In this document: in pieces, positions 19,666-40,982 of the stretch
Position numbering within the stretch: position 1 is the first letter of the stretch
Layout: each line of letters starts with the position of its first letter
From: Echinarachnius parma
Lineage: Eukaryota > Echinodermata > Echinoidea > Clypeasteroida > Echinarachniidae
Direction: 5' to 3'
Assembly (NCBI GenBank): GCA_037951105.1
Contig: JBAMJV010002043.1
Location: forward strand, 97,001-161,000
DNA length: 64,000 nt
Notes under the pieces: generated by a model
What the model was told of the DNA's origin: nothing
Databases searched by the model: none
What the model saw: only the letters and a program-made list of their open reading frames with translations
Position numbers and translations under genes: made by a program

Positions 19666-19821
19666 GATACTCTGTTACACTTCAACTCCAGAATGTCCTA
19701 TTCATTTAGTGTAACATTTCTCACATGCAGTGGCAGTTCATTAAAATTCAAGTTGCCCTGTCGAGCCCCAAAATTAAACGTCATTTACTGGCACTGGGCA
19801 AAGGGGGGAGTGTGGAGCCCT

Positions 19822-19993
19822 GGGCTCCGTTACATGAAAGGGTCTTTAATAGCTAAGACCGTTGTCTTATCTTATTTGGCGCGGAGCTACGGTGCGTTCT
19901 GCACAGAGCGTCGATAGCCGTTGGAAATTCAAAAGCTTTGTTTAGTAGTTACTAGCTCCGCGCCAGATAAGACCTTTTAATAAAACGGGGCCC
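19822..19993. repeat. Inverted-repeat element, 172 bp
   Basis: The left GGGCTCCGTTACATGAAAGG and the right TTTTAATAAAACGGGGCCC are imperfect terminal inverted repeats. The inner TATTTGGCGCGGAGCTA pairs with TAGCTCCGCGCCAGATA. Confidence 0.78.
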
Positions 19994-20167
19994 AGATGTA
20001 GTGTAAATAGCTGTTAATTTGAATTCCATTTTGTGATCATGTACTATTTGTATTAAAAGCTTCATGTACATACATGTATGTATAAAGATAAAATACATGT
20101 TTTTGGTGTTCTGTATTTAAAGGTGTGAGTTATTAAACAAGGAGCAAATGAGGCACAGTACATGTAG

Positions 20168-20561
20168 TGTATTTGCTGGTGTATAAACCGCACCTGTGTA
20201 TTAACCGCTCCCCTAACTTTGGGTTATCATTGAAGGGGGAAAAACGATATCTAGATGATAAAACTATGCTGGGAATCTTTGCAACATAATCAATCTATAC
20301 ACACATCCCATGCTTTCCCCTATATTTTTTGCAAACTTTTAGTACACAAAACAACATAAGTCACATATTTGTTTCTGATTGGAGCATAATTCATTAACAG
20401 AAAAGCCTATCAAGCTGTTTATTCCACATAAACTGATATTATAGCCGTATGTGGTATTTTCATGAAATATGTTTCTCTATCTCTGGGTATCAACCGCTCC
20501 CTCCTTTTTGCAAGTTCTTTGGTTTGTAAAAACATGTGGTTAATACACCAGCAAATACGGT
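20168..20561. repeat. Inverted-repeat element, about 394 bp
   Basis: The left GTATTTGCTGGTGTATAAAC and the right GGTTAATACACCAGCAAATAC form terminal inverted repeats. The inner AACCGCTCCC words also mirror. No transposase frame. Confidence 0.8.
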
Positions 20562-20614
20562 AGCTCTCTTTGGGAATAAAGGAATGCAAAATAGAAGACT
20601 GTGAATGTCTGCAT

Positions 20615-20640
20615 GTGTGTGTGTGTGTGTGTGTGTGTGT
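20615..20640 (+). repeat. (GT)n microsatellite
   Basis: Thirteen GT units in the BRD8/SR intergenic region. Confidence 0.9.
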
Positions 20641-20883
20641 CCTGTAGATAGATCTTCTTGATTTTTGTAATCGCTGGCCCTTTCTATAGAGAATACATGT
20701 CATACATGTATAATATAGCAAAATCAATTGGCTGTACTGGTTAAATTTGTTGGATACCTGACCAGTATACACTTAGTAATCAGCAAACCTGTTTTTTTTT
20801 TCTTGGATTTCAATACACCAGAATGAATTTGTGTCTTGAGTTTGTATTTGTATGCATAGGACAGTCCATTTTTTAAATATTTT

Positions 20884-21654
20884 TATGCCTCCGCCAACGA
20901 AGTGGCCGGAGGCATTATGTTTTCGGGTTGTCCGTCCGTCCGTCCGTCCGTCCGTCCGTCCCGTTTTCGTTCTCGCGATATCTCAAGAACCAGTTGACGG
21001 ATCAATTTCAAACTTGGTATGAGTGTACATATTGGGGTGACAATGATCTGATTAGATTTTAGGGGTCAGGGGGTCAAAGGTCAAGGTCACAGGACTCAAT
21101 ATATATACAAAAATGCCTCGTTCTCGCGATATCTCAAGAACTGGTTGACAGATCCAATTCAAACTTGGTATTAGTGTAGATATTGGGGTGGCAATGATCT
21201 GATTAGCTTTTGGGGTTCATGAGGTCAAAGGTCAAGGTCACAGGACTCAATGTATGTGCAAAAATGCCTCGTTCTTGCGATGTCTCAAGAACCGGTTGAC
21301 AGATCAATTTCAAACTTGGTATGAGTGTACATATCGGGGTGCCACTGATCTGATTAGATTTGGGGGGTCATGAGGTTGAGGTCAAGGTCACGGGACTCAC
21401 TATACATGCAAAAAAGCTTGTAATGCCAAAATCTCAAGAACTAAATGTCAGATTTCAATCAAACTTGGTACCTGAATGTTTTTTAGGGAGCCATCAAAGA
21501 TTGGGGTCATATGGTCAAGGTCACAGGACTCAAAATATATGAAAAATATTTTTAAAAATTAAATCAGTGCGTGTTAATTTGGGCTTGATATTAAAATCGC
21601 GTAATAGCGGAGGCATAATTTTCGATTGCGCGCAATCGAAGATCCATCTAGTTT
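20884..21654 (+). repeat. CCTCCGCC element A with nuclear-receptor-type tandem units
   Basis: It starts TATGCCTCCGCCAACGAAGT, has (TCCG)n, then four diverged units of about 150 bp (TCTCAAGAACxxGTTGACxGAT ... TCAAACTTGGTATGAGTGTA ... GGTCAAGGTCACAGGACTCA), and ends AGCGGAGGCATAATTTTCG and GATTGCGCGCAATCGAAGAT. GCCTCCGC and GCGGAGGC form short inverted ends. It is non-coding. An opposite-orientation sibling is at 28512-29430. Confidence 0.88.
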
Positions 21655-21859
21655 ATTATAGTTGTGTGAATCATAAAGTGAGCTTCAGGTACTCTTTGGT
21701 CGCCTTTATGTCTGGCAAAGTTGGGAAAAGCTTTTTAGGTTATTACAAAGGATACACATATTTGAATGTGTTAGTGAACCTACTGATTTATGCGAATAAG
21801 TACCAAAGTGAGGACATCACACCTTTCTGTAATACCATAGTATTGGTTTTAAACAACTT

Positions 21860-22162
21860 GGCCCAGATTCACAAAGGAGGTTTGTACAAATCATGGTTTA
21901 AACCATGGTCTACATCTACTGCTCGTATACAAGTAAAACAATTTCTAATTTTGAATGATACGAATGTTAAAGCTTGCTAACCAGCAAATTTCACCATCTG
22001 AGAAGACATTTATTTGGTGCATTTAGTAAATGTGCACCATCAACATTGTTAACAAGTAAGGAGTTTACATTCTTTCTCCATCAGTTTACAAATGGCATTC
22101 CATAGATGTAAACCATGGTTCAAACCATGGTTTGTACAAACCTCCTTTGTGAATCCCGGCCC
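21860..22162. repeat. Inverted-repeat element, 303 bp
   Basis: The left GGCCCAGATTCACAAAGGAG, then GTTTGTACAAATCATGG, mirrors the right CCATGGTTTGTACAAACCTC and CTTTGTGAATCCCGGCC. The arms are about 50 bases. MITE inferred. Confidence 0.85.
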
Positions 22163-22754
22163 TCGTCTTTGGTTTGGGCTATTGATAGTGGATTAAAGCT
22201 GGCCGATTGCTTTCTTAGCATTCTCTGGGGCACAAATGTTGGGACTAGAAAGAAATAACCAACTCTGTATGGCCTGGGGTGTCCGTGAAACCAGACGCAG
22301 TCAGTGGAACAATCATTGGAACATAGTCTGATTTTGGGGTCTAATTTGGGACTTACCTGAATAATCATTAACCATGGCAATGAATAGCTGTGATGTCACA
22401 CTTACGTACTCTATAGAACTTATTTTTTCTCTACCAACACATGCCCACGACCTGGCTAAAAGAACCCACGCTCTTTACAATTTGTATAGAACATTGGTTA
22501 TTTTAGTCATGCATGCAAAGTGGGCATGTGTTGGAAGAGAATGCCATTTCTTGTCTGAACAACTGAATCAAACGATGAATACACCAATGCATCTAAATAA
22601 AGAGACATAATTCATAATGATTAACAGTACATTTATTCTTTATTAATAACTGCATAATGTGGAATACAATGTCCAGCCAAACGGGAAAACGGTTTCGATT
22701 CCTGCATAGAGCTACTTCATTAAAGCATGCGACAATTTAAACTTCCTCTTTGGT

Positions 22755-23050
22755 ACAGTGAAACCTCATTATAACGAGCACATTGGGTCCATTGAATTTA
22801 CCTCGTTATAATACCAGATATGGGCCCCTTTGCAGTCGATTGTTAAGTTGCAATTAATTGCAAGTCAGATCATGTGACTAAATGGGCAAATCTGAAATTG
22901 AAATGCTCAAATACTCAAAAGCTCTGACTTACCATCGGTTGTAACTTACAATCGATTGTATCACTTTCTGCAACGGGTCCATGTAACAATCAAATATAAA
23001 GAGCCGGGACCTGTGAACTCAATTACCTCGTTATAAAGAGGCTCTACTGT
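22755..23050. repeat. Inverted-repeat element M6 carrying an inner element M7
   Basis: The outer ends ACAGTGAAACCTCATTATAA and TTATAAAGAGGCTCTACTGT are terminal inverted repeats. The inner element at 22822-22980 runs from GGGCCCCTTTGCAGTCGATT to ATCACTTTCTGCAACGGGTCC. The same nesting occurs at 61312-61643. Confidence 0.8.
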
Positions 23051-24014
23051 TTTTTTACATACGAAAGGACAATAAAAACCTAATACTGATATCTTCTGTC
23101 ACAAGTCCCTTTCAAATAAATCATATATAAGCGTATAACGTGCAGTGCAAATACAATGGGGGTGACTTTTTTTTGCCACAAAAGAGGAAATGTGCTTGAA
23201 TCCTTTCATACATTACAAATGTTCAGGACAAGTTAATACAAATTTAAAAATTGTGACTTCCAATGCAGAGAAGGAAAAACAAAATACACAGAGGCTCAGG
23301 AAGTGATTTAGTCCTTCAAATGCCAAAAAGGGCACCAACAATTATCAAGGTCAAAGCAAAAAAGCTTTCTCTTCGAGACATTTCCGGATACGAGATACTC
23401 ATACTATTTGGAGGCCGTCTGAGAAGGGAAAATTAAAATCGCCCTAACTACAGATTGACAAAGTACCACAGCTTATAGAAGTGAAAGTAAATAATGCAAT
23501 CCTCCTTTACAAAAAAAAATAAATAGCATCACTTTTTACACTTCTGTCTATAAAAAGGAACCATATTCATACATTGGTGAACAAAGGTGAAAGTGTATTA
23601 ATATGCCTACAAACAAACAAACACAGCATTAACATGAATTGTCCTAGATTTACAAAAAGATTTACATGTCATTCGCTTATCTTTTCTGACACAGCAATTG
23701 GTAATGGAGTAACTTTCATATCTGTTCAGCTTGGTCATAAATGTACATTTTTTAAAGCTATTTTTAAAAATAGGATATCAACACCAGTTTTAGCATGAAA
23801 AGGTTCTTCTGGTAAGCTTCTTTTTAACAACCAAACAAATTATTGTTATTAGATTTATGCTTCAGTTCACCCAACCTAATTTCTTTCTAGGCATTCAGAA
23901 AATAATTAACACAATCGAGAGGACTTCTGATACCGGTATAAGTCTCTGCCTCTAATCTTTTTGTAGAAATGTTTCTATCCTTGCACCATACCTGAACCTC
24001 ACTAACACACGGAA
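23051..24014. other. Intergenic: nothing recognised
   Basis: AT-rich intergenic text between the tails of BRD8 and the SR gene. No gene or clear repeat was seen. Confidence 0.5.
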
Positions 24015-24150
24015 TACAGACTATAGCTCGATGGTAGAGCACCGGTCTATCAATCTGGAGGTCATCGGTTCGATTCCCTCATTTCTATCTTTGCTCTTTT
24101 CATTTATCAAAACTATTTCTGGTCAGTCTCCTTTTATGTTTGACTTTAAC
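24015..24150 (+). repeat. tRNA-derived SINE head
   Basis: The A box is TAGCTCGATGGTAGAGC and the B box is GGTTCGATTCC. The flanks do not pair as an acceptor stem. It continues into TTTGCTCTTTTCATTTATCA, the same junction word found in the reverse-strand SINE relics. Confidence 0.68.
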
Positions 24151-24399
24151 ACAGAATAAAGCTCACAAGGTTCGCTACTATGTTTACTACATATCACAAA
24201 ATTAACAAGTACAAATTTTTTTGTAAAACAAAAACTGCTGTCGGCATTAGAAGTGCACACATGTAGATAGATCACTGTCTCGTACTCTTGACGTATGAAA
24301 ACAACTTTTAAAAAAAATAATAATAATAATATGTCCCTCTCTCAATGCACCTACCTGCAACCAGACATTAATTGACATTGAAAAAAAATAAATAAATTG

Positions 24400-24530
24400 C
24401 TATCTTCAAAGGGTCGTAGTTTTTGTATTTCTTGACCGATTGTGCTCAAACGTTTAGGGATCATTCCTCCTACTAAGTCTTTCATAGTGCAAACAGCGGT
24501 TTGTCCGGGATTCATTGTCCTTTAACCCAT
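24400..24530 (+). repeat. Half copy of the 62.9-kb foldback element
   Basis: TCTTCAAAGGGTCGTAGTTT...CTTGACCGATTGTGCTCAAA...GTCTTTCATAGTGCAAACAG matches the right arm of 62896-63452. Confidence 0.65.
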
Positions 24531-24910
24531 TAACTAACTACTAGATTTTATGATTCCCATAGAGTTAATACAGTCCCCACCAGATTCCCATTATAGGCAA
24601 TGGCCGCTTTATAATCAAGGTCATTCCTTCCTTGGTTTGAATGCCTTCTGAAGCAAAACAAAAGATCAAACAATGATTTCAGGGTAACTTGAGAAATATG
24701 CACACCAATGTTTTAAACAAATCATGATTTCAACTGAATTTCTTCTTGTAAACACACATAAATGTTGTCAGAGGAAGCCTATATATTTGCAGCAAGTTGC
24801 AGGTACATGTAGGGTAAAAAATAGCGTACGATAAGCAGACCATGGGAGGCCACCGCACTCTACACAATCTGGCTACCAATGCGACTAGCTTGCTACTAGC
24901 CCGCCTAATC

Positions 24911-25278
24911 TTAAAGGGATCTAGTAACGTTGTCAGAATCCTCAAAACTTACTTGAAACTCTAGTGGTTCTCTCATACCTTGTTGTATTTGTATTAACAA
25001 TAGAAGCATTGGACAGGTTTTTGGTTTTTCAAATGTCCCTTTCGTTTGTTAAAAATATATTTATGATTGAAGTGTTCAGATTTGTAACTATCCACCAAGT
25101 CAATGCAATGAGTTAGTGAATATCACTTTACATTTTTTGCTCATTACACGGTCATATAACATTCCATTTAATGTGAAATGTTCATACACTACTCAGTGGA
25201 CATACCAGATCGCAACAGTACACATTGTATCAACCATTCATCACTTTTTGCACAACAAAGTTACTAGATCCCTTTAAA
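24911..25278. repeat. Inverted-repeat element M2 copy
   Basis: TTAAAGGGATCTAGTAACGT at the left and GTTACTAGATCCCTTTAA at the right. This copy has the cleanest ends in the window. Confidence 0.85.
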
Positions 25279-25361
25279 TTTCATCATTCGGCTGGTGGAA
25301 TTCCTTTGTTTGATCACACCAACGTCAGGCTTCCAATTGGCCCACGCTTGAATCTCCGCCC

Positions 25362-25446
25362 ATGGATGACGTGACACGGGTCATGGGTCGTAAGGGATGA
25401 TGACGTGACACGGGTCATAAGGGATGATGACGTGACACAGGTCATG
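25362..25446. promoter_or_regulatory. Three tandem units with CRE-like TGACGTGAC
   Basis: TGACGTGAC occurs at 25367, 25401 and 25428. Each is followed by AC(A/G)GGTCA-like text (ACACGGGTCAT, ACACGGGTCATAAG, ACACAGGTCATGG). TGACGTGA is close to the CREB/ATF site and GGGTCA is a receptor-type half site. The units lie just past the SR gene's poly(A) signal. Function is unknown. Confidence 0.4.
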
Positions 25447-25496
25447 GGTCACAAGGGCAGTCGGTTCATTGCAAAATTGTGTAGTTTACAGTGGCT

Positions 25497-25502
25497 TTTA
25501 TT
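25497..25502 (-). terminator. Poly(A) signal AATAAA of the SR gene
   Basis: The - strand reads AATAAA about 95 bases after the stop codon (25592), the first such signal. It implies a short 3' UTR ending near 25480. Confidence 0.6.
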
Positions 25503-25591
25503 GATGTAGGTACAACACGCATGATGTGGTCAATAGCCTAATGCTCATGGTACTGGTAGAGAGAGGACCAAGACTTGGACTGATCCTAGAC

Positions 25592-35167
<9,576 letters not shown>

Positions 35168-35259
35168 TTTGTTGGTAAAAGCTAGCGATTCAATAAATGC
35201 GTACAATTGGCCGCTGAGGGCAGTAATTTTTTTCCGCTTCAATTATATGATTGAGAAAA

Positions 35260-35378
35260 GATAATCAAAATAATCATGATTTTGAGGATGGTGGCGACTT
35301 AGTGGTAATAATGGTGACGATGATGAGGACTAGTGGTTATTATGGTGACTATGATGACGGTGATGACGAAGATGTGAC

Positions 35379-35423
<45 letters not shown>

Positions 35424-35496
35424 GGTGGCGACTAGTCACTAGTGGTAATGGTAACCACGGTGACGATGATGATGATGAATGTTATGTTGATGATAG

Positions 35497-35555
<59 letters not shown>

Positions 35556-35705
35556 GTGATGATGGCGACGATGAACGTGATGACGATGGTGATGATTGAT
35601 TTATATGGTGATGATAGTGATGAAATTGATAATAATGGTGATGATGATGATGATGATGATGATTATGGTGATGATGATGATGATGAGGAGAAACAAATTG
35701 TAGAG
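35260..35705 (+). repeat. (GAT)n microsatellite upstream of the SR gene
   Basis: Long impure GAT/GGT runs, for example around 35372-35406 and 35497-35552. They start only about 100 bases upstream of the SR start codon. A C-run lies at 35739-35758. Open frames across it are artefacts of the repeat. Confidence 0.92.
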
Positions 35706-36011
35706 TGCGTCGAATTTGAGACTGGGTCAGCCTCGCACCCCCCCCCCCCCCCCCCCCCAATAAAAGGACCAGGGACCATTTAAATCGAGTGTCAACATAC
35801 AAATTAGCAATAGAGCGGTTGTGTCCGTTAAAGCTGCCATTATTAGAACAAATAGTTATGTCTTTTGAAAGATCATAAAGATGATCGACATCCATAAAAT
35901 GATATAATAATTATTGTTTTACAACATAATACAAACTAGAAATCTAGAATCTCGGGATCAAACATTTTATTTACATGATTATCCCACATTTATTGTTTAA
36001 TTTCTGTCCAA

Positions 36012-36215
36012 ATGGCGACGGTGGGGTCAATCGCATATCGAACTATGAAAATGGCTATATATAACTTGTTTATTTATAACCGACAAAGAGTTATTCGAAT
36101 TTGCTCCACTCATCAGTCATCACACTTTTGCTCAGACCTAAGATTCGCCGATGATTTTATGCATGCACTGACCTCTTCCGGGCCTCTTCCGATAATAATT
36201 GCTTCATGCCAATAA
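36012..36215 (+). CDS. Weak candidate ORF, 67 aa, possible mitochondrial presequence
   Basis: ATG in a good context (CCAAATGG) opens MATVGSIAYRTMKMAIYNLF, then IYNRQRVIRICSTHQSSHF. It is rich in Arg and hydroxyl residues and poor in acids, as in mitochondrial targeting peptides. It ends at TAA with no strong donor inside, and the family is not recognised. It may be chance, or a first exon whose partner was not found. Confidence 0.2.
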   Translation: MATVGSIAYRTMKMAIYNLFIYNRQRVIRICSTHQSSHFCSDLRFADDFMHALTSSGPLPIIIASCQ

Positions 36216-36309
36216 TGTGCCGATACGATAGTTTGACAACAGTGGCATTTTCTAAAAACCGATAAACCTATAGTTTCTTTAATATGACGAAAATATTCAC
36301 TTTTAAAGG

Positions 36310-36758
36310 GGTAGTACAGTTTTGGTAAGGCTGAACTTTAGTAACCAAACCTGGACTGTAACAGTATAAACTAATAGTTATAATTGCTCGAAAGGTATAC
36401 AAAATTACAAACGACTAAGTAAAAAAGTCAGTTATCATTCAAAAAGAGCCATTAAAACACAAGAGGGCGCTTTCTAAAAAGGCATTGGTTTCAACCATTT
36501 TTCATACAAAATTATGCATGTGATGTTTTATTGAAATAATGATTAAATAGAGAGATCATCAATAACTATTTAAAAAACGCTTTTGACAATTTTTGAAAAA
36601 GTGCAAGCATTTTTTTAATTTTTTGAAAAAATCATCTAATTATTTGGGCCCCAAATAATTATAAGATCAGATATATTTATTGATATTTCAGCCGTTTCTG
36701 GGTCGATTTTGACCAAATAAAGTTTATTCTGCCATTAAAATTGCATGTTCTCTCATAA
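36310..36758 (+). repeat. Dispersed repeat immediately 5' of the LINE
   Basis: The part from about 36590 matches 18835-19012. The rest (GGTAGTACAGTTTTGGTAAG...AAACACAAGAGGGCGCTTTC) has the look of a MITE or SINE body, but only one copy is in the window. Confidence 0.5.
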
Positions 36759-36764
36759 TTATGG

Positions 36765-37812
36765 TTCACATCATGGTTCAATGTGAGTTATTTGATCAGC
36801 TTTTATTATATGGTTGCGAGGTTTGGGGGTTTCAGAAACTTGATTGTATTGAAATGTTTCATAAGAAATTTCTTAAAAGTTTGCTTAGAGTTAATCGTGG
36901 TACTGCTAATTGTATGGTTTATGGAGAACTTGGTAGGTCTGATTTGAGAAGTACTGTAGAGTCGCGTATGGTTAGCTACTGGGCTAGAATTGTTCAGGGG
37001 AAAAAGTCAAAGTTATCTTACATTGTTTGTAAGTTGCTGCGTAAGTTGTATGATAAGCGTGATTTTGAGTCGGGGTGGATTAAACATATAAAACATATTT
37101 TGGATAGGTGTGGAATGTCAAACATCTGGACTGTTGATGTTCCATTGAATATTGATTGGGTGAAATTGTCTTTGAATTTGAGGTTAGCTGATATGTATAA
37201 ACAAAATTGGAATGATGAGGTTAATAGGAATCGTTTGTGTATAAATTATAGGATCTTTAAAAGTGTGGTTGGTTTTGAAAAATATTTAGTGCAGTTGGAT
37301 GTTAAAGATAGGATAACTTTGTCTAGATTTCGGTGTGGAAACCATAAACTCCCAATAGCAAATGGTCGCTACTTGCCTGAGCAAGAGTTGCAGATTTGCA
37401 GCTTGTGTTCCTTACAAGATCAGGGGGATGAATTTCATTATGTCTTAGTGTGCCCTGCATTTCAGAATGATCGGAAGCAGCTAGTTAAAGGTCATTATTT
37501 TAAGAGGCCAAATGTATATAAGATGTACCAGTTATTTAATGTTAGAAATATTAAACAGTTAAAAAATTTATCAAGGTTTTGTAGTATTATTATGGCTAAG
37601 TTTTCTTAGTGTGTGCTAGTTAAAAGTTGTTGCCAAAGATTTTGTTTGTTTTTTATCATGTTTATACTTGATATATGTATATATACACTTGTTGTATTTC
37701 TCCCATGCCCCCGTGAGGGGCCGTTATTGAGAATAAAATTCATTGTCATTGTCAAAATTCATTGTCATTGTCATTGTCATTGTCATTGTCATTGTCATTG
37801 TCATTGTCATCG
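36765..37812 (+). mobile_element. 5'-truncated LINE with open C-terminal frame and ATTGTC tail
   Basis: An open frame of 282 codons (36761-37609) starts within the truncated element, from about ELFDQLLLYGCEVWGFQKLD, a reverse-transcriptase thumb motif (LLYGCEVWG). It continues to a region after the RT domain with RFRCGNHKLPIANGRY and a CSLC...DEFHYVLVCP Cys-Cys-His-Cys knuckle. A short 3' UTR ends AATAAAATTCATTGTCATTG and an (ATTGTC)n run to 37812. No stop interrupts the frame, so the insertion looks young. The clade (among Jockey, L2 or CR1-like groups) is not resolved. A typical full ORF2 is about 900 or more codons, so most is missing. Confidence 0.82.
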
Positions 37813-38198
37813 ACAACAGTCAAGTACAAGTCGTGGCGCGTAAATTATAATGTTTTAAACGTAGAGGACGCGAATCCTTTTTTCCAGAGCGCGTTTTGCA
37901 ATCAAGAATGGGCAGGTTTTTGTTACATAATAATGCTTATAAGACAATAATTATTACTAACGCTGACCCAAACGCTAAATAAGAATGATATTATGATGCT
38001 CAATTACAAACATGCACGGTGAGGGTTGCAGTATACTATAAAGGGGACAAAATCATGACCACTAGGTATAGGACTATCTATCCTCCGTGGCCTTTAAAAT
38101 AATTGTGTAGGCTACACTATTTTACGGTGTATTCGCCCTGTATTCGGCTTTTGACGATTTCTGTAAAGATCGCCCAACATGTTTTTGTTTTTGTTTTT

Positions 38199-38230
<32 letters not shown>

Positions 38231-40800
38231 ACTGTATCTTGACCAGTGCCGATAGGTTGAAAGAACCGAATCGTTTTGTCCAAATCCACAAAACTTTCTT
38301 AGAATTCTAGTGGTTCTCTCATACCTTGATGCATTCGTATTACCAAATAGAAGCATGGAACAGGGTTTTTTTTTTTTCGAATACCGTAGTTACGATTATA
38401 GTGACCACCAAAAGTGCCAGTGTAGAGAAAATGAATGTTATATGTACAACTTGTTTCTAGAGGTTACCTGTCTACAGTGGCCATCGTTTTATTGTTTCCA
38501 TTGAGTGGGGGGTATAAGACATGTTTTTAATTAAATAATAGATTTGGACAGCACATAAACATTTCTACTTTGTATTGAAACGGACTAAGATGGAAGAAGA
38601 ACAGAACCAAACAGTATAATTTGCCTCATTAATTCCATACATACATGTACATGTGAAAATGGGCCCGTAAAAGCAAATACCTGGTATAGGTTTGTAAAAT
38701 ATTAATACGAAAATACTAGTAGTACATAACCATCGATATCGATGTACATAACTATCCTAAACCCTGGTTTACGACCCTTCCCCCTTTTACAGGGCCTCAT
38801 GTTGTTTATTTTTAAACCACGCTTCGAGCTAGTGTAGGGCGGCCCAGATAACGCGAACTTTCAACTATTTTTAGAGATCGGTTACTATAACAACCGCGAA
38901 TGAGAAGCTCCCAGGTCAGCGCAGCCCCAGTAAACATCTCAGTACATTTCTACAAATGTTTTTTTTTTATACGTACCGTTTATGCACTGTGTATGCTCAA
39001 CAGTTTTACGCACGTGTTCGTGCTAGGCATTTAAATTTTGCGTTCAAGTACAAGTACGTGTACTGTTGTTAGTGTTGTTTGAGGTGTTGACGTGACCTCG
39101 TTCTAATTAATGAAATACATGCTACGAGATTAGCTGCAACTATGCAATATTTGGCTTGAATTGCAACAGGTTGAACATGGGCCTTAATTACCACGAAAAA
39201 TGCGGCCACCCCGGCCTCTTGTACTTGTACTAGTTCGAAAGTGAGCTTCACATTTGAGCTCAAATGCAAATGAACTCCAACCCATTTCCGACTCAGAAAA
39301 AATAGAACAATAACTAAATAAAAACAAAACAGACAATTAGTAAACAAAGTGACGCACTGTAGAAAGTACTCAAACGCATTTACCAACATACACGTGTTAA
39401 AACATGTACAAATAAACAAATCACATTATAAAACAATCACCTCCGTCCGAGGGCCCAATATTTCATCGTTAACCCTATTGTACTCGTAGTCGTAGCCTAC
39501 TATATCTGCTAGTGTACTGCTACGTATACATTTTCATAACTACACTTCTCACCAGTATTTTCTTTCGGCTTGACATATTTAATACTTTTAAAAATGCACA
39601 AAACATGTTGATATTAAAAAAATATATTGCTTGATTGCATGATCGAGGGGTAATCCCAATAATTGCAACACACTTCGATCGGGCCTACGATTGGTAGGCG
39701 ATAGGGAATCCCATTGTAATGAGTACAGTAGCTATTTATAGATCGCAGTGAGGCAATGCCCAGAGTTTCTTTCAAATGCATGGATATGGAGGGTACGTGC
39801 CCCAACTTGTCGTTACGAAGGGTTGCAAAGCACCCCCCCCCCTCTGATTAAATACGCATTGCAGTTATTGCATTGCCCACTACCATAATTATTGAAATGC
39901 ACGCCATTGTAATAATATATTCACATTTTATGGGCATCTCGGAAATCAGATATTTTCATACAAAACAACTACATTTACAAGAAGAGCAGGGAAATGGGAG
40001 CGAGGTTTCTCTGGTAGTGGTATAGTGGTGGTAAGAGCAATTTATAATGTTATATCACAGAGAGTTTTCTTATCTGTTTTCAAAATAAATTAAAACAAAT
40101 TAAATAAGTTTCTTCAATCACGTTGTTCATGACTATGAGTTATTGCAATGATCTATAAGTATGTTTTAACATTGTTAGTCAATAACTTTTAATAATTTGA
40201 TTTCAAATTCGCCTAATGCATTATATTAAAAGTAACGAACAATAGGGTGCACCTTTAAACGGACAAGCTGACCCCACAGTGATGCAATCCGAAGTTTTAC
40301 CGCACGGGACTCTAATAACGCATGCGCAAAAGTTGTTTACGCGAAAATGGGAAGCCAAGCGAAGTAGCTGACAGATGATTGCATTGCAGATCATAGGGAC
40401 AGCCCTCGCAACAAGGCGAAATTTGCATAACGGGGGGCTTGGCCTGATTAATTATTCAAAGTTTTAAAAACCGCATCACGTTGTATAGAAAAAGAAGGCT
40501 TGTCCTTAGCACGACGTGGTGGGATGATGTAGACGGGTGCATTATTTAGAGGGGTGTTCATAGTAACCTATAATATGGATGCGATTCATACTATAAAAAG
40601 AAAGGGATTTTCTGTGACATTTTACATTAGAGCTTCATGAGGTTAACTGCGAGTATCACTCTTATTCAAATAATGCTGTAAAGAGGGATATTATACCTCG
40701 TTTGGAGTACCATTGGATATTAGTTATCGTATAGCGAACGTGTACCCCGCAGGTCAATATTTCGAACATCCCCTTGTACAAACCAGCTGAAACCAACACT
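37813..40800. other. Intergenic and upstream of WBP1L: mostly unrecognised
   Basis: It contains an M2 fragment (38270-38375), an M5 copy (38390-38530), G and C runs (38212-38229, 39833-39842) and otherwise plain AT-rich text. The last 500 bases before 40875 are presumed promoter and 5' UTR of WBP1L. A near-palindrome TGATCTTGCTCGCGATCAGC is at 40820. No TATA box was assigned. Confidence 0.45.
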
Positions 40801-40874
40801 CGATTGTTCATGCGCTTCATCTGATCTTGCTCGCGATCAGCTGGCCGAGCTTGCCTGGTGATTGTGTGTGAAAC

Positions 40875-40982
40875 ATGGCGAGGGAATATCAGCTGTTTCT
40901 TACGAGCAGCATCAGGATGGAGAGTTTGGTGTTTCCCGTAGTCTTTCTTACTGTATTTTCACAGCTTTTCAAGTCTGCTCAG
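40875..40982 (+). CDS. WBP1L: WBP1L exon 1 (signal peptide)
   Basis: ATG context is GTGAAACATGG. It is 36 codons: MAREYQLFLTSSIRMESLVF, then PVVFLTVFSQLFKSAQ, to donor GTATGT, phase 0. An internal Met15 (RMESLV) is a second possible start that would give a more standard signal-peptide length. Confidence 0.82.

Noticed and set aside
21567-21980. 137-codon frame spanning the end of element A
   Set aside because: It crosses from one repeat into another (20884-21654 into 21860-22162), and no family is recognised.
35251-35895. Poly-Asp, poly-Met, poly-His or poly-Ser frames
   Set aside because: Artefacts of the (GAT)n microsatellite on both strands.
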